A stretch of DNA of 10,082 bases from an uncultured bacterium (lineage in GTDB: Bacteria; Eisenbacteria; RBG-16-71-46; CAIMUX01): positions 1 through 10,082 of the forward strand of contig CAMPIC010000058.1 in NCBI GenBank assembly GCA_946886185.1, given 5' to 3'. Shown in pieces: positions 1-5,904 of the stretch. The notes under the pieces are model-generated. The model did no database searches. It had not been told where the DNA came from and saw nothing but the letters and a program-made list of their open reading frames with translations. Each line of letters opens with the position of its first letter. Position 1 is the first letter of the stretch. The translations under genes and the position numbers were made by a program.

Positions 1-149
1 ATGTTCACACCGGGCACGAGCGTGATCTGAACGAGGTTTGGCGCGCAGTCGCATTCGGCCTGGCCCCTGGAGACTTGGGCCAGGCCGAACACCATGGTGA
101 GCGCAAGAAAGAAGGCCGGGAGCTGTCGGAGCAAGCGAATCGATGTCAT
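1..149 (-). CDS. Exported protein, N-terminal fragment (signal peptide plus 18 residues)
   Basis: The gene reads leftward from an ATG at 149-147 and runs off the window, so only 49 codons are visible. The N-terminus is a clear Sec signal peptide: basic n-region (SIRLLR), hydrophobic core (AFFLALTMVFGLA), and a probable cleavage site after SRGQA at residue 31. The mature protein begins ECDCAPNLV, with two early cysteines that could form a disulfide. The start codon overlaps the stop of the TPR-CHAT gene as ATGA (146-149), a classic translational-coupling junction, so this is the fourth gene of the sigma/CHAT cluster. The protein family cannot be recognised from 49 residues. A small Cys-containing exported protein fits a partner or an output of the CHAT system, but that is inference. 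A lipoprotein is unlikely because no lipobox precedes the first Cys. A 13-bp perfect inverted repeat lies within this coding stretch. Confidence 0.72.
   Translation of the reverse strand, partial: MTSIRLLRQLPAFFLALTMVFGLAQVSRGQAECDCAPNLVQITLVPGVN
54..89 (-). repeat. 13-bp perfect inverted repeat inside a signal-peptide coding region
   Basis: The arms 54-66 (TTCGGCCTGGCCC) and 77-89 (its exact reverse complement) flank a 10-nt loop at 67-76. In the leftward transcript this would fold into a GC-rich stem about 60 nt after the start codon, covering codons 21-32 of the exported protein. There is no T-run, so it does not look like an intrinsic terminator. It may slow translation during signal-peptide emergence, stabilise the transcript, or be coincidence in GC-rich DNA. 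Confidence 0.6.
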
Positions 150-3100
150 AGCGCCCTCGAATCGGCAGAGTTCATCCGCCTAGTGAGAGCCCCGGATGCG
201 CAAGGGTACCAGATCGGAACGCCATCGCGCCATCGCAAGGCTCGCGTTTTTCGTCTTGGTCGTGGAAAGCGGTTGGATAACGTCGTCGATTCCGATGGCC
301 CCATGGATTTCCCGATATCGGGCGCCGGTCCATCGAGCCCTCCGCTCGTGGAAAACGACGCCCATTGCCATGGATGGATCAGCTCCCGGCTGGTCTCGAG
401 CATCGCGCTCCGGAGGGACTCCGGGATGGAGGCGCCGCGCGAGAGGGAGCGATAGAAGCCATCCATGAGAGAAGCGGTGGCTCGATCCTCGATCGCCCAG
501 AGACTGGTCACCACAGTGGATGCCCCCGCATGGAGGAACCCCTGCGCCAGGCCGACCCATTCGTCCCCCGCCAGGCGCTCTCCTCTTCCGGAGGAGCAGG
601 CAGTGAGCACGACGATCGAGCCAGGTAGACGCAGAGCGCTCAGGTCGTGGACGAAGAGCGGACCGTCCGCGAGGTGCAGCTGAGAGAAGGCAGGGTTGTC
701 GGCGCGCAGCGATCCATGGGCCGCGAGGTGGATCAGATCGGCCCGGTCGCTCGCCGCGAGGAAGGTGGAGCGGGTCGGAGCACTGTCGCTTTGGACGCGC
801 CACCCGGAGAGATGGCTCACGACCGACTCGATCTCCCGCGAGATCCCGGGAAGCCGTTCCGATGCGACTCCGGCGACCCAGGCGGATCTCCAGCCCGGCT
901 TGCGATTCCTCTGCGCGATTCCGTTCCAGATGCGCGCGCTCGGTGTCATCGCGATGCAGGTGCGCTCCATGAGATAGCCGTTCGGGCCCAGCAGGGCCGG
1001 AAACGGGACGCGATGGAGCATCCCATGCGGCGAAACGATCCAATTGCGATCGCGCAGCACCGATTCGAGCGGCTCCCAGATCGACTCGTAGAGTTCGGCC
1101 AGCACTGCCCGGGTCGAGCCGAGCAGGGGATGATCGCTTTGGAAACGGACCGCTTCGCCGGCATCGCGGAGATAGGCCGCCTCCAGCGCTGCCGCTCCCC
1201 ATTGAAAGTCGAGCCTCTGCGTCGCCTCGGTCAGGCGCTGCGCCAGAGCCGGATCGAGCTGCTGGACGATCACGCGCGCGCGGTCCACCACGAGCGCGAC
1301 GGCGAACCCGTTCCCCACATGAAAGGCAAGGAATCCCCAACCGTCGGGCAGATTCGAGCGGAGCGAATCGAGGTCGGCGCCGAGCGCGGAAGCGGCTCCG
1401 GATAGAGGAGCCCCTTCCTGTTCGCGCAACTCGCGCATCAAGCGCTGCCATTCCCGCTCGCGTTCCCGCAGCTGTTCGCGCAGGGGCGCGGTCGCCGCTC
1501 TCTCCTTGGCCGTGCCGACTTCGAGTCGGGAGATACGAACGTGCAGCCAGGCGAGCTCGGAGCGGAGCGTCCGACTTTTGCGTTCCACGGCCGACACGCC
1601 CGGAGCCAGCGCCTCCATGGCAGGACCGCCCGGATGGCGAAATCGATCCCACAGAGTCTGCGCGCGCGACCGCTCCATCAGGCTGAAGACCCGTTCGGGA
1701 GACGGCCGCCGTGCTCCCAGCTCCAGGGCCAGCAGCCTGTCGAAGAGATGGGTTTTGTCCTCGAGGAACGAGATCTTGGAATCCTCGGTAGGGATGCGCA
1801 GACGCAGCGACTCCAGCAGCTCGATCGCCGATTCATAATGGGAGAGCGCTTTCTGCGTATCGTGCTCTTCGTCGCGAAGCGTTCCGAGCGCTTCGTGCAA
1901 GCGATATGCGACGAGCGGCTGATCCCGGTCGACCGTCCTGCCGAGCGCGCGCTCGAGGCGCAGGCCCGCGCGGTTCCGGTATCCGCGACGACTATCGAGC
2001 TTCGCCAACAAGACCGTTGCGGCCGATTCCCAGCGATCCAGCCCGAGCTTGCGGAATGCCGCCGCGGCGTCCCTCGCGCGCTCGTAAGCTTCCTCGACGC
2101 GCCCCTGTTGGAGCAGCGCCTCCGCCCAGAGCAGCCGCATCAATGCCACGCGCGCGGGATTGCGCTCAGCCTCGAAGATCCGCATGCCGCGGCGGATCGC
2201 CCGGAACGCAGCTCGCAGGTCTCCCACCGCGAGCGCCGAAAGCGCGATCTGATGGACCGCCTGCCCGCGGTCGTAGGCCATGCCGGCGCGCGCAAAGAGA
2301 CCTTCCGCCTCCGTAGCCAGCTCGAACGCCTCTTCCGCGAGATTCAAGTGATGGTAGATCTCGGCGCGATTGAGCAGGGAGTGGGCGGTGAACGCGGGAT
2401 GGTCGGTAGCGCGGAAATAGTGAATGGCGCGCCCGAGTCGCTCCAGAGCCTGATCGAACTCGCCGCGCTGCGAATGCACGAAAGCCGCATTCATCCGAAC
2501 TTGCGCCGCCAAAAGGTCCAGACCTGCTTCGTCGCTTTCGTGCTGGAGTCGATCGAATCGCTGCAGCGCTTCTTCGGGACGGTTCAGGTTGGAAAGGGCG
2601 ACCGCCCGGTTGATCTCCAGACCGAGCACCACCGGGTCGCGATGGCCCAGGCGTTCGAAGAGCTCGGCCGCCCGTGTGCACTCGTCCAGCGCCGCCGCGT
2701 GATCATCCTTGCGGAAGTGGAGATTCGCCAGGTTCATCGCGAGCTTTGCGAGATAGGGATCGTCTCCCGCGCGCTCGAGCAGCAGGCGCGCATCCTCCGC
2801 GGTTCGAAGCGCCGCATCGTAGCGGCTGAGCAAGGTCAGCACGTGAAGGTGCCCGACCAGGAGCTGCCCGAGCAGACCCGGCTCCTGCGCGCGCCGCCAT
2901 GCCGTCGCCGCGCGGCGATAGAACCGATCGGAATCGCTGAGCCGTCCCGAGAAGAGGAGCGCTTCGGCCATGAGCCGGAACGCCCAGCCGCGCGCCATGG
3001 GATCATGCACCCGCGCGGCCAGGTGAAGCGCGCATTCCGCGATCCGGCGCGCTTGCGCGGCATCGCTTCCGTAAAGGGGAAGGGCTCTTTCGCGGAGCCG

Positions 3101-3235
3101 GAGGACCCAATCGCTCGCGCCCGCGCCGGCCGCGCGCCCCCACGCCCCCAACCGCTCTTCATCCCAGGTGAGAATCTCCGCGAGGGTGGTATCCGAGGGT
3201 GCTGTTAGGGCCGGCGGCGGCGTGCGATCGCGCAT
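146..3235 (-). CDS. TPR-CHAT protein (caspase-like protease with TPR array)
   Basis: This 1029-residue protein has about ten TPR-like helical hairpins from residue 80 to 478. Clear examples are at 163-197, 204-238, 243-279, 284-318 and 444-478. A charged helical or coiled-coil linker follows at about 548-607, then a C-terminal CHAT domain at about 625-968. The CHAT landmarks are SPHGMLHRVPFPALL (735-749), the catalytic His840 in LIHLAAHG (codon 716-718) and the catalytic Cys880 in VLTACSSG (codon 596-598), followed by LAQGFLHAGASTVVTSLW and HPWQWASF. The dyad is intact, so proteolytic activity is expected, after an unknown residue. TPR-CHAT proteins are separase/caspase-like cysteine peptidases whose TPRs bind an activator or substrate. 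No signal peptide or membrane segment is seen, so it is probably cytoplasmic. About 60 basic, low-complexity residues follow the CHAT fold, longer than usual. The ATG is 1 nt after the upstream stop (TGACATG), and the TGA overlaps the next gene's ATG. Confidence 0.95.
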   Translation of the reverse strand: MRDRTPPPALTAPSDTTLAEILTWDEERLGAWGRAAGAGASDWVLRLRERALPLYGSDAAQARRIAECALHLAARVHDPMARGWAFRLMAEALLFSGRLSDSDRFYRRAATAWRRAQEPGLLGQLLVGHLHVLTLLSRYDAALRTAEDARLLLERAGDDPYLAKLAMNLANLHFRKDDHAAALDECTRAAELFERLGHRDPVVLGLEINRAVALSNLNRPEEALQRFDRLQHESDEAGLDLLAAQVRMNAAFVHSQRGEFDQALERLGRAIHYFRATDHPAFTAHSLLNRAEIYHHLNLAEEAFELATEAEGLFARAGMAYDRGQAVHQIALSALAVGDLRAAFRAIRRGMRIFEAERNPARVALMRLLWAEALLQQGRVEEAYERARDAAAAFRKLGLDRWESAATVLLAKLDSRRGYRNRAGLRLERALGRTVDRDQPLVAYRLHEALGTLRDEEHDTQKALSHYESAIELLESLRLRIPTEDSKISFLEDKTHLFDRLLALELGARRPSPERVFSLMERSRAQTLWDRFRHPGGPAMEALAPGVSAVERKSRTLRSELAWLHVRISRLEVGTAKERAATAPLREQLREREREWQRLMRELREQEGAPLSGAASALGADLDSLRSNLPDGWGFLAFHVGNGFAVALVVDRARVIVQQLDPALAQRLTEATQRLDFQWGAAALEAAYLRDAGEAVRFQSDHPLLGSTRAVLAELYESIWEPLESVLRDRNWIVSPHGMLHRVPFPALLGPNGYLMERTCIAMTPSARIWNGIAQRNRKPGWRSAWVAGVASERLPGISREIESVVSHLSGWRVQSDSAPTRSTFLAASDRADLIHLAAHGSLRADNPAFSQLHLADGPLFVHDLSALRLPGSIVVLTACSSGRGERLAGDEWVGLAQGFLHAGASTVVTSLWAIEDRATASLMDGFYRSLSRGASIPESLRSAMLETSRELIHPWQWASFSTSGGLDGPAPDIGKSMGPSESTTLSNRFPRPRRKTRALRWRDGVPIWYPCASGALTRRMNSADSRAL

Positions 3236-3236
3236 G

Positions 3237-3890
3237 TCACGACTTTACATGCTCGATCAAAGAAGCTTCTCCCCAACGAAGATGGAGATCCAAAGACGGC
3301 TCGAGCGGAAGCTGGAATCGGAACTCTCCGCTCTCCGGGAGGGGAATCTCCTGCCGGTCTGCGCCCGACGTCACCCGCGCGCTCCGATCGTCGGGGAGAC
3401 CCGAGCGATCGGTGGGGATGAACTGTCCGATGAGGTCGAGACGATCGTCCTTCCGGTCCACTTGCAGATAGAGCCGCCCCACCGGATACGCGATGAGGAT
3501 CTGGCGCGGCTGGGAATGCGCGTTTCGGACGCCGGCCAGCGGTCGCGCGGCGGTGTCGTAAACGAGGACCCCACGCACGGCAGCGAGAGCGTCCCGCACC
3601 TTGCCGGCCGCTTCCTGAACGATCTCGGAGATAAGGTCCGCCTGGGGCGAGCCCGATGCTTCGGCGCCCAGCGATCGCTTCGCCGTTCCGAGCAGCGCGA
3701 GGGCCTGCGCCGTCCAGCCGTCGGGCGTGGTCTCGAGCGTGGGGCACATGAGCTTCTCGACGAGACGCGCCCAGTCGAGGCGCTCCTCCTCGGAAACAGG
3801 CGATCCAGCCGCCCGCCGATCCTCGATGAGAGTCTGCACGGCGTGTTCCAACCGGTCTCGCCTGGAACGATTTTCGGAATTCGGATTCAT
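3237..3890 (-). CDS. Hypothetical protein of sigma/CHAT cluster, beta-rich C-terminal half
   Basis: The protein has 217 residues and no signal peptide or membrane helix. The N-terminal part (about 8-110) is helical and charged (RRDRLEHAVQTLIEDRR, SEEERLDWARLVEKL, DLISEIVQEAAGKVRDALAA). The C-terminal part (about 107-215) alternates hydrophobic strands with turns: GVLVYDT, RQILIAY, GRLYLQVDRKDDRLDLIGQFIP, GEFRFQLPLEPSLDLHLRW. The pattern 'D.L.LIGQ..P' followed by 'SGEFRFQLP' resembles the Ig-like or carboxypeptidase-regulatory-like beta sandwich that I recall near ECF sigma and CHAT genes in other bacteria. That recall is not verified by a search. It sits between the sigma factor and the protease, 127 nt after the sigma stop and 1 nt before the CHAT ATG. 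An adaptor, sigma-modulating partner or CHAT substrate is plausible but unproven. A weak GAAGAG Shine-Dalgarno lies upstream of the ATG at 3890. Confidence 0.85.
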   Translation of the reverse strand: MNPNSENRSRRDRLEHAVQTLIEDRRAAGSPVSEEERLDWARLVEKLMCPTLETTPDGWTAQALALLGTAKRSLGAEASGSPQADLISEIVQEAAGKVRDALAAVRGVLVYDTAARPLAGVRNAHSQPRQILIAYPVGRLYLQVDRKDDRLDLIGQFIPTDRSGLPDDRSARVTSGADRQEIPLPESGEFRFQLPLEPSLDLHLRWGEASLIEHVKS

Positions 3891-3960
3891 GATCTGCTCT
3901 TCAACTTGAAGATCTCGCGCTCCCTTCGACGGGATGGTTTCCTGTGTGCCGAGGCGTCGA

Positions 3961-3980
3961 GGACGACCTTCCGGCCGTCC
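3961..3980 (-). other. Intercistronic stem-loop with GGAA (GNRA-type) tetraloop
   Basis: Read on the minus strand, GGACGGCC and GGTCGTCC form an 8-bp stem (one G-U wobble in RNA) closed by GGAA, which matches the GNRA tetraloop consensus. It lies in the 127-nt gap between the sigma stop (4018) and the ATG of the 217-residue protein (3890), about 70 nt before that ATG. No T-tract follows, so it is not an intrinsic terminator. A second short stem (GCCCG/CGGGC, 4001-4017) lies just after the sigma stop. The pair could set the relative expression of sigma and the downstream genes. Confidence 0.45.
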
Positions 3981-4017
3981 GGGGAGTGGTTGGAGTTTGC
4001 GCCCGATTGATACGGGC

Positions 4018-4656
4018 TCATTCCAGCCATCCTCTCTCGTTGAAAAAATCGCGCAGGCGCTCCAGGCAGCGTCCCCGAATCGGACCGACGCTTCCCATGG
4101 AAAGGCCTTCCAGCTCCGCTACTTCCCGGTAATCGAGAGGCGGTTCGTCGAGGAAGAGAGCAGTGAGCATGCGGCGGCACCTCTCGGAGAGCGCAGCCAG
4201 GCCCTCGCGCAGCTGTTGAGCGCTCTGCAGCCGCTCGATCTCTTCGGGCGGGAGCAAGTCGGGCGCATGCGGATCGAGTCTCCGGGCGTGGTGAGCGTCT
4301 TCGATCTGCTCTATGCTCTCGCGCGCATACGTCCGGATGCGCATGGCGGCTTGCCGCATCGAGATTCCGATGATCCAGGGAACCAGGCTCTCCGGGCTGC
4401 GCAGCTGGATGAGCCGTTCGCTCACCGCGACGATGGTGGCTTGATACGCTTCCAGCCGATCGTCTTCGGTGAGCGAGTACTTGCGCAGCGTCGAGTAGAT
4501 CAAATCGGAGAAGCGGCGGAGGAACTCTTCCCATGCGCCGGGCGCGTCGTCGAGACAGAAGGGGAGCAGCTCAGCATGAGAAAGGGAAGTCCAGCGATCG
4601 GACGCGTCGGCCCGATTTCGACGATCGTGCGAGCCCTTGCGTCCGGGAGAATCCAT
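4018..4656 (-). CDS. RNA polymerase sigma factor, sigma-70/ECF-like
   Basis: The protein has 212 residues, the usual size for an ECF sigma factor. A sigma-2-like region spans about 30-110: a helical stretch starting AWEEFLRRFSDLIYSTL, then DRLEAYQATIVAVSERL and VPWIIGISMRQAAMRIR, the last matching the region 2.4 promoter-reading helix and its surroundings. A sigma-4-like region spans about 145-207: LREGLAALSERCRRMLTALFLDEPPLDYREVAELEG, then the helix-turn-helix recognition segment LSMGSVGPIRGRCLERLRDFF. The GS(V/I)GPxRxRCLxRLR signature is the well-known region 4.2 form of ECF-type factors. It would direct RNA polymerase to a dedicated promoter set. It is first in a leftward cluster with a 217-residue protein and a TPR-CHAT protease. 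No classical membrane anti-sigma gene is adjacent, so its control may run through those neighbours (inference). A few ATG-proximal basic residues precede region 2. The Shine-Dalgarno is weak (GAGA). Confidence 0.93.
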   Translation of the reverse strand: MDSPGRKGSHDRRNRADASDRWTSLSHAELLPFCLDDAPGAWEEFLRRFSDLIYSTLRKYSLTEDDRLEAYQATIVAVSERLIQLRSPESLVPWIIGISMRQAAMRIRTYARESIEQIEDAHHARRLDPHAPDLLPPEEIERLQSAQQLREGLAALSERCRRMLTALFLDEPPLDYREVAELEGLSMGSVGPIRGRCLERLRDFFNERGWLE

Positions 4657-4734
4657 GCGTTCTCAGAATAGCATAGGGCGATCGAATCCTCGGAAACCGC
4701 GACGATTCTCCTTCCCGCCTCGAGCGTGCTCGCG
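4657..4734. promoter_or_regulatory. Divergent intergenic region with possible sigma-gene -10 element
   Basis: These 78 bases separate the leftward sigma gene from the rightward transporter gene and should hold both promoters. On the minus strand, the overlapping hexamers TATGCT (4675-4670) and TATTCT (4670-4665) each match four of six positions of a -10 box. They lie so close to the sigma ATG that transcription from them would give an almost leaderless mRNA. No convincing -35 is seen. If the sigma factor autoregulates, its own promoter motif should be here, but it cannot be defined from one sequence. Confidence 0.25.
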
Positions 4735-5616
4735 ATGAATCGCTGGAGTCCGACCGCCGGCCTGCTCTTCGTGTCGCTTCTCTGGGGCGCCAGCTTCGTG
4801 GTTGTGAAAGCCGCCTTGGAGCTCGCCGCGCCGCTCGCGTTCCTCTCCGTTCGCTTCGCTCTGGCCAGTGCATTCGCGCTGCTCCTGGTACGCCGGCGCC
4901 CTGGAGTGCGAGCCGCGTTCGGGTGGGGCGTTCCTCTCGGAGCTGTCCTCGCCGCTTCCTATGCCGCGCAGACCATCGGATTGGTGGAGACCAGCCCTTC
5001 GCGCTCCGCATTCATCACCGGCGCCGGCGTAGTCGCGATTCCGCTGTGGGGAATCTTTCTTCTGGGCAGGCGTCCGGCGCCGCATACCTTGCTCGGGCTG
5101 GCATTGGCCGTCTACGGCATCTGGTTGATCACCGATCCCGCCGGAGGGAGCTGGGATACGGGCGACTCGTGGACCCTCGCGTGTGCGATCCTGTTTTCCC
5201 TCCATGTCGTGCTGCTGACCCGCTATGGCTCCCACGAGACCTTCTCGCTCCTCACGTCGCAGCTGCTCGTGACCGCGATTCTGACCGGCGGCCTTTCCTA
5301 TTGGCTCGAACCTGCTCCGCGCATCGCGTGGAGCGGGCGGTTGATCGCGATGATTGCGCTGACCGGCATCGGTGTCTCATTTCTGGCCACTCTCCTACAA
5401 ATCCGCCTGCAATCTTTGCTGACGCCCGCGCGCACCGCGGTCGTTTTTGCAACGGAGCCGGTGTTCGCAGCGCTCACGTCGATGCTCCTGCTGGGCGAGC
5501 GCATGAGCTGGATCGGATGGATCGGAGGAGGCTTGGTCGTATCGGGAGTTCTCTTGTCCGAGCTCGGAGTGAAATCGGTGCGACCCTTGCCCACCATTCC
5601 CGAGTCGCCTGCCTGA
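4735..5616 (+). CDS. EamA/DMT-family membrane transporter
   Basis: The protein has 293 residues from the ATG at 4735. A GTG at 4726 would add three residues (MLA), and neither start has a clear Shine-Dalgarno, so the choice is uncertain. It has about ten hydrophobic segments in two EamA repeats, the standard layout of drug/metabolite transporters (usual length 280-310). Repeat one begins LLFVSLLWGASFVVVKAAL and includes the conserved SPSRSAFITGAGVVAIPL stretch. Repeat two ends with TPARTAVVFATEPVFAAL, LLLGERMSWIGWIGG and GLVVSGVLLSEL, a canonical EamA C-terminus. It acts in the inner membrane, most often exporting amino acids, metabolites or toxic compounds. The substrate cannot be read from the sequence. 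It is divergent from the sigma/CHAT cluster and about 290 bases before the subtilase gene, with no evident functional link to either. Confidence 0.93.
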   Translation: MNRWSPTAGLLFVSLLWGASFVVVKAALELAAPLAFLSVRFALASAFALLLVRRRPGVRAAFGWGVPLGAVLAASYAAQTIGLVETSPSRSAFITGAGVVAIPLWGIFLLGRRPAPHTLLGLALAVYGIWLITDPAGGSWDTGDSWTLACAILFSLHVVLLTRYGSHETFSLLTSQLLVTAILTGGLSYWLEPAPRIAWSGRLIAMIALTGIGVSFLATLLQIRLQSLLTPARTAVVFATEPVFAALTSMLLLGERMSWIGWIGGGLVVSGVLLSELGVKSVRPLPTIPESPA

Positions 5617-5648
5617 GTCAAAGCTTCCGATCGGCAAGATGTACCTAT

Positions 5649-5679
5649 ATGACTCACTCTGTCCTCTAATGACTCACTC
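5649..5679 (+). repeat. Two 11-bp direct repeats (ATGACTCACTC) with 20-bp period, candidate operator
   Basis: ATGACTCACTC occurs at 5649-5659 and again at 5669-5679, a period of 20 bp, about two helical turns. Each copy contains the palindrome TGACTCA. A third related site, TGAGTCA, occurs at 5614-5620 and overlaps the transporter stop codon. The repeats sit in the 288-base gene-free stretch 5617-5904 before the subtilase. The same-face spacing and palindromic core fit tandem binding of a dimeric regulator. Nothing else in this gap is convincing: a TAAAAT at 5739-5744 could be a -10 box but has no matching -35. Confidence 0.5.
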
Positions 5680-5889
5680 GATGCGAAGAGTCGTCACGTT
5701 TCTCCGTGGCGAAGCAACCGAACCCGATGTTCCTGTGATAAAATCGTCGGATCGAGTGCAGACCCTGCGCACGCCGTGCGGCATCATCATCGCGCGGACG
5801 AGGTCAGAAGCGTGGGCCGCCGGAGCTCGCGTCGCACCCTCCGCAGAAACTCACGATTCGTTCGAATGCGAGTGACCGTCCGAATGTGC

Positions 5890-5896
5890 AAGGAGG
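5890..5896 (+). promoter_or_regulatory. Strong Shine-Dalgarno setting the subtilase start
   Basis: AAGGAGG lies 8 nt before the GTG at 5905 and 5 nt before an in-frame TTG at 5902. It argues against the longer in-frame starts at 5776, 5866-5872 and 5884, which lie upstream of or across it. The start at 5905 leaves a well-formed signal peptide at the N-terminus. Confidence 0.8.
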
Positions 5897-5904
5897 ATCG
5901 ATTG

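Noticed and set aside
180..1652. 490-codon minus-strand frame overlapping the CHAT domain
   Set aside because: It is an alternative frame with an Arg/Ser/Ala-rich product. The CHAT motifs and catalytic dyad lie in the other minus-strand frame.
1541..3208. Long plus-strand open frame (555 codons) opposite the TPR-CHAT gene
   Set aside because: It is an antisense shadow in GC-rich DNA. The product is Arg/Glu/Gln-rich without domain motifs, while the minus strand encodes a complete TPR-CHAT protein.
5620..5637. CCGATCGG palindrome after the transporter stop as a terminator
   Set aside because: It is a short palindrome without a loop or T-run.
5639..5875. 78-codon open frame upstream of the subtilase
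   Set aside because: It has no Shine-Dalgarno, no recognisable motif, and contains the direct repeats that look regulatory.
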